A stretch of 64,000 nucleotides of DNA from NCBI GenBank assembly GCA_947477565.1, contig CANJUR010000002.1:124001-188000 (forward strand). Reading direction: 5' to 3'. The notes under the pieces were generated by a model that saw nothing but the letters and a program-made list of their open reading frames with translations, did not search any database and was not told the origin of the DNA. This DNA is from Deltaproteobacteria bacterium (GTDB lineage: Bacteria; Myxococcota_A; Polyangia; Polyangiales; Ga0077539). Position numbers and translations under genes: made by a program. This document shows positions 1 to 9,020 of this stretch, piece after piece (the stretch's first letter is position 1; each line of letters starts with the position of its first letter).

Positions 1-321
1 GACCCGCTTGGTCACGAAGTCGTACGCGCCCTCCCCGATCGCCGCGATGGCGGCCTCCATCGAACCAAACGCGGTCAGCATGATCACGGGCAAGTCAGGA
101 TGCACGGAAACAGCGCGCTCGCTGATGGCTATGCCGTCCATACCGGGCATCCGTACGTCTGTCAGCACCACGTCGAAATGCTCCGCTGCGAGGGCCTACA
201 GCGCCTCGCCACCCGAACGCACACCCATAGTTTCGATGCCCTTTCGGGTGAGGACGAGCCCAAGGAGCTTCATCAACTCGGCGTCGTCATCCACCATCAC
301 CGCGCGTCCTTGCATGGGCAT
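1..321 (-). pseudogene. NtrC-type response regulator receiver domain with in-frame amber stop, cut by window edge
   Basis: Read leftward from an ATG at 321, the frame encodes a CheY-like receiver: an acidic start (VDDDAEL), the strand bearing the phosphorylatable Asp (VVLTDVRMPGMDG), the conserved Thr (IMLTAFGS) and the conserved Lys (GAYDFVTK). The same frame runs to the window edge, but a TAG at 198-196 interrupts it between GGEAL and ALAAEHFDVV. That is one substitution away from a Glu, Gln or Lys codon, so the reading frame itself is intact. The residue after the conserved Lys is Arg where NtrC relatives usually have Pro. Any AAA+ and DNA-binding domains would lie outside the window. It could be a young pseudogene, a sequencing error or a readthrough site. 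It is divergent from the thioesterase, with 88 bp between starts. Confidence 0.65.
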
Positions 322-409
322 CTTCTTAGCCCTGCCTGCTTTGCCGCGCTCCGTGAACAAGTCAATGCGACGCCGGCGGCGGCAGGTCGATGGGATATGT
401 TCGGTCGGC

Positions 410-862
410 ATGATCTCGCCGACCGCCCCGAAGCCCCGGAGCACCGTCCACATTCGCGTCAACTATGCCGACGTCGATCGGATGGGACTGCTCCACCACA
501 GCGTCTACTTGAAATACATGGAGCGCTCGCGCGAGGAGTTTATCCGCCGTCGCAACGGCGCATATGCCGCAATGGAAGATGCCGGGGTGCTCATCGTCGT
601 CGTCGAGGCCAACCTCCGATACAAGCGCCCCGCGCGCTTCGACGACGTCCTTGCGATCACCCTCGAACTCTACGAGGTCGGCGCGGCCTCACTGCGCATC
701 GCATACGAGTTTCTACGGGTCGGCGAAGAGCAACCGATCGCCACCGCGACGACGCGCCACGCGCTGGTGTCCCGCGAGGGGCGGGTACTGCGTCTGACAG
801 ACGAAATCCGTGAACTGTTGACGCGCGACGAAGCAGTCACCCGCGACGGCGAGCTGGGCTGA
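410..862 (+). CDS. Acyl-CoA thioesterase, 4HBT/YbgC family (hotdog fold)
   Basis: A protein of 150 residues that probably hydrolyses acyl-CoA thioesters in the cytoplasm. The N-terminal third has the YbgC/FadM-type signature YADVDRMGLLHHSVYLKYME, with the Asp and the His pair that form the hotdog active site. The rest alternates strands as expected (NLRYKRPARFDDVL, TRHALVSREGRVLRL). The length is normal for the family. The frame is open far upstream, but ATG 410 lies a few residues before the conserved domain and is the sensible start. There is no signal peptide. The acyl specificity cannot be read from the sequence. The following lipoprotein is co-directional, 100 bp away. Confidence 0.8.
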   Translation: MISPTAPKPRSTVHIRVNYADVDRMGLLHHSVYLKYMERSREEFIRRRNGAYAAMEDAGVLIVVVEANLRYKRPARFDDVLAITLELYEVGAASLRIAYEFLRVGEEQPIATATTRHALVSREGRVLRLTDEIRELLTRDEAVTRDGELG

Positions 863-962
863 AGCCTACGGCAACCCGTCTGCCCGATCGACGGCGTTCC
901 GTCGCATCGTCCCGTTGCAATCACTTCGGCGACGGCTCTACCTTGCGGCCCCGGAGGATCCG

Positions 963-2708
963 ATGCGTACCTCGAGACTCGCTACCCGTCTCACACTCGC
1001 CGCCGCCCTTTGTATGGGCACGGCCACTCTCGCCGGCTGCGAGAACGAAAACGACCCCGCAACCTGGGTCAGCAAGCTGAGCGCGACCAACAAGCGTCCC
1101 GCCGCGATGCGCCGTCTGCGGCAGATGTGGGAGTCCAAGCTCGCCACCACCACACCGCCCAACAACGTCCGCGACACCACCGTGCAGGCGTTCCTCAACA
1201 CGGTGCTTCCCACGGTCAGCGACTCGTTCGTCGATCACCGCGACGAGATCGCTGTGCGCAAGGAGGCCATCGAGATCCTGGCCGGCAGCGGTGACCCACG
1301 GGCCATCCCGGCGCTGCTCAACGCGCTGGAGTTCAGCCCCGGCAACACTGAGAGCGAACGCATCGCCTTGCGCGCTGCGCAGGCTCTCAAGGAGTTGCAC
1401 CCGGCGAGCAACCCGCTTGTCGTGCAGCGCCTCCTCGCCACCATCGACCGCGCCTCGGGTAACTCGGGATCCGCTCCGGCCATCCGCGAGGCAGTCATCC
1501 TCGCCCTCGGCGCCATCGGTGACCGCAGTGCCGTCGATGTTCTTGTGCGAACGCTGAAGCGGCCCATCGACCAGCAGGAGATTCGCACCGCGCGTGCCGC
1601 CGCCGACGCCCTCGGCCTCCTCGGCGACGCCTCGCAACCCGTCGTCGATGCGCTCATCTATGGGCTTTACCTCAACGTCCGCCGCGCCAACGCGTTTAAC
1701 AACTGCGGTCGCGCGCTCACCCGCCTCGGTGCCGCCGCGGTCGTCCCGCGCCTCATCGCGACGGTCAATAACCAAAACCCCGAGGTCTCGCTCCTCATCC
1801 TCTCCTTCGCGTCGGTGCCCGGCATGCCGGCGGTGCCGCCTGGGCTTCAGCAGTCCACGGCCATCGACGTGCTCCGCAACTTCGCCGACCGCACCGCGGC
1901 GCCAGCCCTCATCGGGTTGTTGAACAACCGCGAGACCGTCGCCAACGTGCGCGGCGCCGCAGCGGAGACCCTCGGGTACACCGGCCTCGCGCTGCCCACC
2001 GATGCACCGGAGCGGGCCTCGATCTTCGACGCCCTCTCCACCGTCTTCAACGAAGGAACGCCCGGCGGCGAAGACGACATGGCCCCCACCGTCGCCCCGG
2101 CGCTCGTCCTGCTCGGCGACGCCCGCACGGTGCCGCTGCTCGTGCGGCGCATCAACACACCGCAGATGAGCGCGGCGGCGGCAGTGTCGTACCGCCTCGG
2201 GCTTCTCATGCCGCTCGCCAGCGCAGTGCGACGCGACACCGTGCGGGAGTTCGACACGCTCGCCGAGCGGGCCGCCACGCAACTTGCCGCGATGGTCGCC
2301 GAACAGCCCGACGCAGCCTCGGAGATCGCTCCGGTGCAGGCACAACTCGCGACCATCCGGCAGGTCGCCAGCGTCGCGCGCGAGTGCGCGGACGGCGATC
2401 TCGCTTGCTACCAGCGCAGCCTCGCCAGCCCGGAAAAGAACGTCGTCCGCAAGGCCGCCTACATGATCGCGTGGACCGGAGGCGCCAACCCCGCAGCCCG
2501 CCAGGCGCTTCTTGCGCAGGCCAGCAACGCCGATCTACTCGTGCGTCGCTCGATTCACGTCGCCATCGACGCGCTCTCGCCGCACGGCTGCGCGGAGTGC
2601 ATCACGCGCCTCGAGCAGGTCATCGACAGCGAGCGCGGCCAGGAGAGCAAGTCGCTCTTGCACCTCGAGGCGCAAATGCTCATCTCGCGCCTCCGCGGCC
2701 GCACCTGA
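963..2708 (+). CDS. HEAT-repeat lipoprotein
   Basis: A 581-residue predicted lipoprotein. The N-terminus is a basic start, a hydrophobic core and the lipobox LAGC, with the lipidated Cys near residue 27, followed by the hydrophilic ENENDP. The body is made of about 30-40-residue helical pairs containing phrases such as AIPALLNALE, AVDVLVRTL and AAPALIGLLNN, typical of HEAT/PBS-lyase repeats; such solenoids usually bind proteins. Two Cys pairs occur near the C-terminus. ATG 963 is chosen over an upstream in-frame start because GGAGGATCCG immediately precedes it and the signal peptide starts there. The partner is unknown. The KamA-like gene follows after 51 bp. Confidence 0.8.
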   Translation: MRTSRLATRLTLAAALCMGTATLAGCENENDPATWVSKLSATNKRPAAMRRLRQMWESKLATTTPPNNVRDTTVQAFLNTVLPTVSDSFVDHRDEIAVRKEAIEILAGSGDPRAIPALLNALEFSPGNTESERIALRAAQALKELHPASNPLVVQRLLATIDRASGNSGSAPAIREAVILALGAIGDRSAVDVLVRTLKRPIDQQEIRTARAAADALGLLGDASQPVVDALIYGLYLNVRRANAFNNCGRALTRLGAAAVVPRLIATVNNQNPEVSLLILSFASVPGMPAVPPGLQQSTAIDVLRNFADRTAAPALIGLLNNRETVANVRGAAAETLGYTGLALPTDAPERASIFDALSTVFNEGTPGGEDDMAPTVAPALVLLGDARTVPLLVRRINTPQMSAAAAVSYRLGLLMPLASAVRRDTVREFDTLAERAATQLAAMVAEQPDAASEIAPVQAQLATIRQVASVARECADGDLACYQRSLASPEKNVVRKAAYMIAWTGGANPAARQALLAQASNADLLVRRSIHVAIDALSPHGCAECITRLEQVIDSERGQESKSLLHLEAQMLISRLRGRT

Positions 2709-2759
2709 GTTGCGCGGGGGCCGCCCCGTGGCGTAGGCACCGACGCCCGAGCCACCGCG

Positions 2760-3719
2760 ATGCCCCCTTCCCTTACCGATCCTGCTGAACTCCTTCGCCG
2801 CTGGCGCCTGCCCGTCGTCACCCTCGCAGACGTGGCTGCAGCGTCGGCGCGCTTCCCGCTGAAGGTCTCCGACCACCTCGCCGGGCGACTTGCCGAACTC
2901 GGGGCGGAAGACCCCCTCGTGCGGCAGTTTCTCCCCTCCGCAGACGAACTCACAGAACGCACGGGCTTCGTCAGCGACCCGGTGGGCGACACAAACGTCC
3001 AGCGAGCCTCGGGGCTGCTCCAGAAGTACCGCGGCCGCGCGCTGGTGATCGCCACCGCCGCGTGCCCGGTGCACTGCCGCTACTGCTTCCGTCGGGAGTA
3101 TCCGTACGCCGACGCGAGCGCCGTAAACCACTGGCCCGCAGTGCTCGACGCCCTTCGCGGCGACCCCTCCATTCACGAGGTCATCTTGAGCGGCGGCGAC
3201 CCTCTCTCGCTCTCCAACACCGTGCTCGCCCGCATGGTGCGCGACCTCGAGGACATCCCCGCTCTTACCCGACTTCGTATTCACACCCGCTTTCCGACCA
3301 CCGCCCCAGATCGTATCGACGCCGAACTCTGTGCGCTGCTAGGCGGTACCCGCTTCGCCCCGGTCGTGGTGGTGCTCCACGTCAACCACGCGAGCGAACT
3401 CGACCCCGCGGCCTCCGTCGCAGTGGCCCGACTTCGGGCGACCGGCGCGGTGCTGCTCAGCCAGTCGGTGCTGCTCCGCGGCGTCAACGACTCCGAAGAG
3501 GTTCTCGCGGCGCTGAGCGAGGCCCTCGGAGCGCGCGGCGTGGTGCCCTACTACCTCCATGTGCTTGATCGGGTGCGCGGCGCGGCCCACTTCGAGGTGC
3601 CCGAGGCCGAAGCCGTGGCGCTCGTGCGCGCGCTCACCCTCCGCCTCCCAGGTTACCTCGTGCCGAAACTCGTACGCGAGATCATCGGCGAGGGTGCCAA
3701 GACGGCCATCACCGGCTGA
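2760..3719 (+). CDS. epmB: Radical-SAM lysine 2,3-aminomutase family protein (EpmB-like)
   Basis: 319 residues. The radical-SAM cluster motif is C102-x3-C106-x2-C109 (CPVHCRYCF), followed by the SAM-binding stretch VILSGGDPLSL. The C-terminal LVPKLVREI block resembles the PLP-lysine segment of KamA/EpmB proteins. The family converts (S)-alpha-lysine to (R)-beta-lysine with [4Fe-4S], SAM and PLP. The short length, lacking the C-terminal extension of catabolic lysine 2,3-aminomutases, favours EpmB, which supplies (R)-beta-lysine for modification of elongation factor P. No epmA, efp or lysine-fermentation gene is in the window, so the EpmB role is inferred from size and motif spacing. The start is the ATG at 2760. 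Confidence 0.75.
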   Translation: MPPSLTDPAELLRRWRLPVVTLADVAAASARFPLKVSDHLAGRLAELGAEDPLVRQFLPSADELTERTGFVSDPVGDTNVQRASGLLQKYRGRALVIATAACPVHCRYCFRREYPYADASAVNHWPAVLDALRGDPSIHEVILSGGDPLSLSNTVLARMVRDLEDIPALTRLRIHTRFPTTAPDRIDAELCALLGGTRFAPVVVVLHVNHASELDPAASVAVARLRATGAVLLSQSVLLRGVNDSEEVLAALSEALGARGVVPYYLHVLDRVRGAAHFEVPEAEAVALVRALTLRLPGYLVPKLVREIIGEGAKTAITG

Positions 3720-3832
3720 CTGCACCACTTCGGTTTCCGGGGAATTAGATCCCCCGTCCCGCGGGGTGCCGGGCTTAGGATTCGAATCGTGGGTCGGACG
3801 TTTCAGTCCTTCCTGCACAACACGGCATCACT

Positions 3833-3851
3833 GATGGCCCAAAAGGCCATC
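3833..3851 (+). promoter_or_regulatory. Perfect 7-bp hairpin in the leader of the kinase operon
   Basis: GATGGCC and GGCCATC flank a five-base CAAAA loop, 57 bp before the GTG start at 3909. It sits in the 189-bp gap between the KamA-like gene and the kinase. No T-run follows, so it is not a classical terminator. It could be a leader hairpin or a protein-binding site; no function can be assigned. Confidence 0.3.
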
Positions 3852-3908
3852 GGGACGAGCGAGTCGCTCATGGCAGTCGTGAGCTCACGAATCGATGGAG
3901 CGTAGTCG

Positions 3909-6674
3909 GTGCATAACCCAGTCGTCGTCGCGGTGATTCTGGCAGTGGTGGCAGGGATCGCAGTGCTCCTCACGTGGCAAAGGACGCGTGCGACGAAGGC
4001 CGCCCGTGGCGAGCATGGCGACTCCGAGGCGCTGATCGCAAAGGGCCTCTATGCGGAGGCCGCACAGCTCGCGCTCAAGCACGACCGCTTCGACGACGCG
4101 ATGGATCTCTACCTCCGCGGCAACGATCCAGGGAGCGCGGCGCAGGTCGCGGTGGGGATGGGCGACCATCGCCTGGCGGCAGAACTCTACGAGCGCACGG
4201 ACGACAGGGAGAATGCCGCGATGGCCTACGAGAGGGCCGGGATGGGCGAGCAGGCGAAGAAGTTACGAGCGTCACTGCAGGAGCGCCCAGAAGAAGAGGC
4301 CGAGAAGGACCCGCAGGCGGGCGTGGCAGACGCGCGGTTCATGGCGCTGCGCAAAGCGGTCGGGGGAGATCTGACGCGATCGATTGAGGTGCAGCAGGAA
4401 GCGCAGTTGACGGCGGAGGCGCTCATCGCCGTTGGCGAAGTGGCCCGCGCGGCGGAGGTCTACCGAGATGCCGACATGATCGACGAGGCGGTGCAACTTT
4501 ACGTGAACGTGCTCGGGACTCCGGGCATCGCGGCGCCGCTGGTGCTTGCTCGCGGGTTTCACGAGCGCGCGGCAGAGTTGTACGAGATGGCCGGTCAGAT
4601 GGATCAGGCGGCGATGCTCTGGGCAGGCCTCGCTCGCAAGGCGACAGAGCCGGACAAGTTGCTCGATCGCGTCGAGGCGCTCTCCCTCTTCGTGGCGAAA
4701 GGGGTGCTGCGCGATCTCACCATCGCCCAGCCGTTGAGCAAGGCGACGGCGCCGCTGCACTATCGCTACGGCGCGGTGCTCGAACGCGACGGCGAGGTCG
4801 ATCGCGCGATCGAGGTCTTCCAGGCGATGCAGCGCTCCGTCGGCAACTATCGCGACATCGAGGTGCGGGTGCGGCGGCTCGCGCGCGGTGAAGGCATTTC
4901 GATGAAGGCCCCAGGGGTGCCTCGCGACCTCCTCAAGACGAGCCTCGGGACCTTTGCCGTCGCGCCGACGGACACGGCCATGGGGCCGGCGGATGCGTCG
5001 CGGATGCTGCGCGATGCCGCGAAGGCCGCCGCAGTACGGGCGCGACGAGCGAGCAGCCTGCCACCGCCGGTGGATCCGAAGGCGGCGGTGACGCCGGCGC
5101 CGACATCCGCCGCAGTGGTGGTGCAGGTCACGCAACTGGTGGTTCCCGGGCGGCCGGGGCACCCCGACAGAACGCTAGCGCGCGGCCTCGAGGACGGACC
5201 GATCGGGCTCGGCGCCCTCTACGACGACTCGGTTCGCGCGGCGAAGGACGGCCCCTCGGTGGAGTCACTCGAACTGATGATCGCGGGCGGCCGTTGCGAC
5301 TTCGGCAACATCGAGTTGTTTTACGGGCTCGGCCTGGCGGCGCTCGCGTCGGGCGACTGGCCCCGCGCGCAGGAGTGCTTCTCCGCAGTGGAGGACGCCT
5401 CGACGGGGTACCGCGACGCAGCGGAGAGGGTGCTCGAACTCGCCCGGTGGCAATCGATGCTGGCGCTACGGATGACAGTGGTGGGTGCACCGCGGCCCTC
5501 CGCGCTCGAGGCCGGGGCGCGTCGCTACGAGGTCAAGGGAGAGCTTGGTCGCGGCAGGATGGCGGTCGTGTACCGCGCGCGAGACACACTGCTCGAGCGC
5601 GATGTGGCGTTGAAGTTCGTCTCGGAAGAACTCGGCAGCCGAACCGAAGTGAGGGAGATGTTTCTGCGAGAGGCGCGCTCGGTGGCGCAGCTCAACCACC
5701 CGAACATCGTGACCATCTACGACAGCGGCGTGATCAACTCCCGGGTGTTTATGTCGATGGAGCGAGTGGAGGGGCGCACCCTCGACGCACTCCTCGGCGC
5801 GGAGGGGAAGATCGCTGTGCTGGAGTCCCTGCGCATCGCACGACAGGTGCTCGAAGCGCTGGATTTCGCGCACGAGCGTCAGATCGTCCACCGGGACATC
5901 AAGCCCTCGAACATGATGCGAAGCACCGCCGGGCTAATGAAGCTGATGGACTTCGGGCTGGCCAGGGCTCTCTCGTTCGAACCGAAATCGTCGGTCATCG
6001 TGGGCACTCAGTCGTACATGTCGCCCGAGCAGATGCTGGGCGTCGGCATCGACAACCGGAGCGACCTCTTCGCGATGGGCGCGACGCTCTACGAGATGTT
6101 GACCGGCGTGCTGCCGTTCGCGGGCATCGATCGCACGAAGCGGCCTCGGTCACTGCGGGACTTCACCCCCGGCGTGCCGGAGATGATCGACAAGATGGTT
6201 CTGCAAGCCCTCGAGCCCGAACCCGCGAAGCGATTCCAGAGCGCGGCGGAGTTCATGGTGCCGATCAAGCGCGTGCTCTTTGCGATCGAGAAGGCGACGC
6301 GCGGGAATGGGCCGACAGGCGAAGAGCACCGCGTGGCGGTTCCCGTCGTAGAGGAGACTCGATCGGAGGTGCACGTCGGTCAGTCCGAGCCTCTCGTGAG
6401 CTCCTGGCCGCCCGCGGTCACTGAATCCCATGGGCCGGAAGATCTGCCGGTGCCGGAAGAGTTCGCGCCGGACGCGGGCTTCATCGACTTCAGCTCGCCG
6501 CCCAGCGAGACGGCGCCGCACGTCGCCGCGATGAGCATCGATGGGGAAGATCACCCGCTACTGCCGACGCCGCCCGCGGGAGCGTCCTCGACCAAGAAGA
6601 CCGAGACCGGCATCGTGCCGTTGCAGTTTGATTCGGAAGGTCAGGTGATCCGCCCAGATCCGTCGCAAGGGTAG
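3909..6674 (+). CDS. Membrane-anchored Hanks-type Ser/Thr protein kinase with N-terminal repeat region
   Basis: A 921-residue protein. Residues about 4-22 form one hydrophobic helix, followed by roughly 500 residues of helical-pair repeats (LIAKGLYAEAAQLAL, AMDLYLRGNDPG, ERAAELYEMAGQMDQAA) and then a kinase domain from about 538 to 800. Kinase motifs: G-loop GELGRGRMAVVY, VALKF with the ATP-binding Lys, HRDIKPSN near 660, DFG near 682 and the APE-like SPEQ. The third Gly of the usual GxGxxG loop is Ala here. The tail after about 800 is acidic and Pro-rich. GTG 3909 starts just before the membrane helix, with GGAG about 8 bp upstream. The stop overlaps the ABC transporter start by one base. 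It probably phosphorylates proteins after sensing through its repeats; the signal is unknown. Confidence 0.85.
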   Translation: MHNPVVVAVILAVVAGIAVLLTWQRTRATKAARGEHGDSEALIAKGLYAEAAQLALKHDRFDDAMDLYLRGNDPGSAAQVAVGMGDHRLAAELYERTDDRENAAMAYERAGMGEQAKKLRASLQERPEEEAEKDPQAGVADARFMALRKAVGGDLTRSIEVQQEAQLTAEALIAVGEVARAAEVYRDADMIDEAVQLYVNVLGTPGIAAPLVLARGFHERAAELYEMAGQMDQAAMLWAGLARKATEPDKLLDRVEALSLFVAKGVLRDLTIAQPLSKATAPLHYRYGAVLERDGEVDRAIEVFQAMQRSVGNYRDIEVRVRRLARGEGISMKAPGVPRDLLKTSLGTFAVAPTDTAMGPADASRMLRDAAKAAAVRARRASSLPPPVDPKAAVTPAPTSAAVVVQVTQLVVPGRPGHPDRTLARGLEDGPIGLGALYDDSVRAAKDGPSVESLELMIAGGRCDFGNIELFYGLGLAALASGDWPRAQECFSAVEDASTGYRDAAERVLELARWQSMLALRMTVVGAPRPSALEAGARRYEVKGELGRGRMAVVYRARDTLLERDVALKFVSEELGSRTEVREMFLREARSVAQLNHPNIVTIYDSGVINSRVFMSMERVEGRTLDALLGAEGKIAVLESLRIARQVLEALDFAHERQIVHRDIKPSNMMRSTAGLMKLMDFGLARALSFEPKSSVIVGTQSYMSPEQMLGVGIDNRSDLFAMGATLYEMLTGVLPFAGIDRTKRPRSLRDFTPGVPEMIDKMVLQALEPEPAKRFQSAAEFMVPIKRVLFAIEKATRGNGPTGEEHRVAVPVVEETRSEVHVGQSEPLVSSWPPAVTESHGPEDLPVPEEFAPDAGFIDFSSPPSETAPHVAAMSIDGEDHPLLPTPPAGASSTKKTETGIVPLQFDSEGQVIRPDPSQG

Positions 6675-8554
6675 TGAACCGCGCACCCATCGGTGCTACC
6701 GCGACGGCCGTGTCACCGCCGTTTGAGCCGATTGAAGGAAAGCATGTGCCGTTCGGGTGGCGTGAGCGCTGGAAGGCGGCGCCGGAGGTCGGGGCCAACG
6801 CGTGGCGAGCACTAGGACTCGTCGCGCGGGCGGACAAGGGTCTGCTGGTGCAACTACTGGCGGGGCAGCTCATCGACGCGACGCTGACTGTGGCGATCAC
6901 CGCGGTCGGACCGAAGATCATCGATGCCATCGTCGGCCACGCGGCGCGCACGGCGATCATCTGGGTGGTTCTAGAACTTCTGCTCGTCCTCGCGAAGACC
7001 GCCGCCGGCCAGTGGAACACCTTCACCGGCGTGATGCTTCGCTCGCGTCTCGGGCTCCACGTCAACCTGTTGATCTTGCACAAGGCCGCGAGCGTCTCGT
7101 ACCCGCACTTCGAAGACCCGACCTTCGTCAACCAGCTTACGCAGGCGCGTCGCGAGGCGACTGCGCGCCCGGTGGACCTGGTCAATCAGCTCCTGCTGGT
7201 GCTGAAGAGCGCGGTCACGCTCACCGGGTACGCCGCACTGCTCTGGCATCTCGGGCCGTGGGCTTTGGTGGTGCTCGTGCTCACCGGCGTGCCGCCGTTT
7301 CTCTCCGAGATGCGCCACGGGCGCGATCTCTTCGTGCTTCAGCGCGCGCGCACACAGCGCAACCGACAAGGCGCCTACCTGGAGACGACGCTCACCACCG
7401 AGACGACAGTCAAGGAAGTGAAACTCCTCGGCCTCTCGCACTGGATCATCGAGCGCTATCGCGTCGTCCACGAGGGCTTCCACCAGGAGGAGGTCGCCCT
7501 GCACCGACGCCGCGCGAGATGGTCTGTCGCGCTCTCCCTCTTGTCGTCGGGCGCGTTCTACCTCGCGTACATCACCATCGTCCGCGATGCCCTCGCCGGA
7601 TCGATCACCCTCGGCGCGATGACGTTGTACCTGATGGTGTTTCGCCAGGGGCAGACGGCGATGCAAGCTGCGCTCTCGGGCCTCGCGCGCATCTACGAAG
7701 ACAACCTCTTCATGGCCAACCTGTTCGAGTTTCTGGGCATGCCCGACGACGAGCCCGACGCGCCACCGATCGACGCGCCGGATTCCGCGCGGCCGCCGGA
7801 GGTGCGCTTCGACCACGTGTCATTCCGCTACCCGGGCGCTACCCGCGACGCGCTGACGGACATCTGCCTCACACTGCAACCGGGCGAGACCGTCGCTCTT
7901 GTGGGCCGAAACGGCGCCGGCAAGACCACGCTGGTAAAACTTCTCACAGGGCTCCACCGGCCGACCTCCGGGCGCATCCTGCTCGATGGCGTTGACCTCG
8001 CGACGATGCCCGCGCACGCCTACCGCGCGCGCCTCGCGGTAGTGCTGCAAGACTTCGCGCGGTTCCAGTTCACCGTGGCGGAGAACATCGGTGTCGGATG
8101 GCTGCCCGCGCGGGAAGATCGTTCGTCTATCGAACGATCGGTGCGCGACGCCGGGGCCGAGGAGTTGGTGGCCCGGCTACCGCAAGGCATCGAGACGCCG
8201 CTGGGCCGAGCCTTCGGGGGCGACGACCTCTCCGTTGGGCAGTGGCAGCGGGTGGCGCTGGCGCGCGCGTTCATGCGGCGCAGCGGGCTCCTGGTGCTGG
8301 ACGAGCCGACGGCGGCGCTCGACGCGGAGGCCGAGCACGAGGTGTTCGAGCGGCTGCGGGCGCTGAAGGCGACGCGCACGGCGGTGCTGATCACGCACCG
8401 GTTTTCGACCGTACGAATGGCCGACCGCATCGTCGTCGTGGAGGGCGGGCGCATCACCGAAGAGGGACCGCACGCCGCGCTGATGGCCCACGGAGGAACG
8501 TACGCGACGTTGTTCAACCTCCAGGCGGAGGGCTACCGGGAGATGGGCGGATGA
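6674..8554 (+). CDS. ABC exporter, fused transmembrane and ATPase domains
   Basis: A 626-residue half-transporter of the MsbA/type IV exporter kind that works as a dimer in the inner membrane. An N-terminal transmembrane region (about residues 40-340, several hydrophobic spans) precedes a nucleotide-binding domain with Walker A GRNGAGKTT (about 411), signature LSVGQWQR (about 520), Walker B LLVLDEPTAALD (about 538) and switch His in ITHRFST (about 573). The signature has Val-Gly-Gln-Trp rather than Gly-Gly-Gln-Arg, a common variant. The GTG start is in TAGTG, overlapping the kinase stop, and the gene's own stop overlaps the hemoglobin ATG in ATGA, so translational coupling is likely. The substrate is unknown. 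Confidence 0.9.
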   Translation: MNRAPIGATATAVSPPFEPIEGKHVPFGWRERWKAAPEVGANAWRALGLVARADKGLLVQLLAGQLIDATLTVAITAVGPKIIDAIVGHAARTAIIWVVLELLLVLAKTAAGQWNTFTGVMLRSRLGLHVNLLILHKAASVSYPHFEDPTFVNQLTQARREATARPVDLVNQLLLVLKSAVTLTGYAALLWHLGPWALVVLVLTGVPPFLSEMRHGRDLFVLQRARTQRNRQGAYLETTLTTETTVKEVKLLGLSHWIIERYRVVHEGFHQEEVALHRRRARWSVALSLLSSGAFYLAYITIVRDALAGSITLGAMTLYLMVFRQGQTAMQAALSGLARIYEDNLFMANLFEFLGMPDDEPDAPPIDAPDSARPPEVRFDHVSFRYPGATRDALTDICLTLQPGETVALVGRNGAGKTTLVKLLTGLHRPTSGRILLDGVDLATMPAHAYRARLAVVLQDFARFQFTVAENIGVGWLPAREDRSSIERSVRDAGAEELVARLPQGIETPLGRAFGGDDLSVGQWQRVALARAFMRRSGLLVLDEPTAALDAEAEHEVFERLRALKATRTAVLITHRFSTVRMADRIVVVEGGRITEEGPHAALMAHGGTYATLFNLQAEGYREMGG

Positions 8555-8955
8555 TCGATCAAACAAAGCTGACTGCGTTCGAACGGCTGGGCGGCGAGGC
8601 GAAGGTTCGGGAGATCTCCGGCCGCTTCTATGACGCGATGGACGCACACGAGCCCGCGCTCGCGGCGCTGCATCGGCTCGACGAGGCAGGCAAGGTGCAC
8701 CCCGAGGCGCGGGAGAAATTCGCGCTGTTCTTCATTGGCTGGCTGGGCGGCCCGCAGACGTACGTGGCGCAGCACGGGCACCCGCGGCTGCGCATGCGCC
8801 ACGCGGGCGTCCTGGTGAGCCCGGAGATGCGCGATGCATGGATGCGCGCAATGACCCGGGCGCTCGGCGAATCGGGAGTGGAGGGCGACCTCCGAACGTT
8901 CATGGAAGAGAAGCTCGGCGACGTGGCGACGATGCTGCGCAACACGCCCGGCTGA
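8551..8955 (+). CDS. glbO: Truncated (2/2) hemoglobin, group II
   Basis: 134 residues of the TrHb group II fold. Recognisable positions are the B-helix FY pair (Y27 as B10), the WLGGPQTY segment after the E helix, the GHPRLRMRH stretch with proximal heme ligand H84, and W97 at the position of the G8 Trp typical of group II. These small heme proteins bind O2 or NO and are linked to redox and nitrosative stress; no enzymatic role is proven by sequence. ATG 8551 overlaps the ABC transporter stop in ATGA. A heme protein as the third gene of a kinase/exporter operon is unusual. The downstream gene is convergent. Confidence 0.88.
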   Translation: MIDQTKLTAFERLGGEAKVREISGRFYDAMDAHEPALAALHRLDEAGKVHPEAREKFALFFIGWLGGPQTYVAQHGHPRLRMRHAGVLVSPEMRDAWMRAMTRALGESGVEGDLRTFMEEKLGDVATMLRNTPG

Positions 8956-9020
8956 GGCGATTGCGGGCGAGACGCGCGGGGCCGACCTGCAACGGCGAAC
9001 CCGTCCCACCCAGCCGAGTC

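Noticed and set aside
915-962. Longer N-terminus for the HEAT lipoprotein
   Set aside because: It would bury the signal peptide; ATG 963 has a strong ribosome site and a proper lipoprotein signal.
3775-3795. GGATTCGAATC resembling a tRNA T-arm
   Set aside because: It is a simple palindrome; no acceptor, D or anticodon stems can be built around it.
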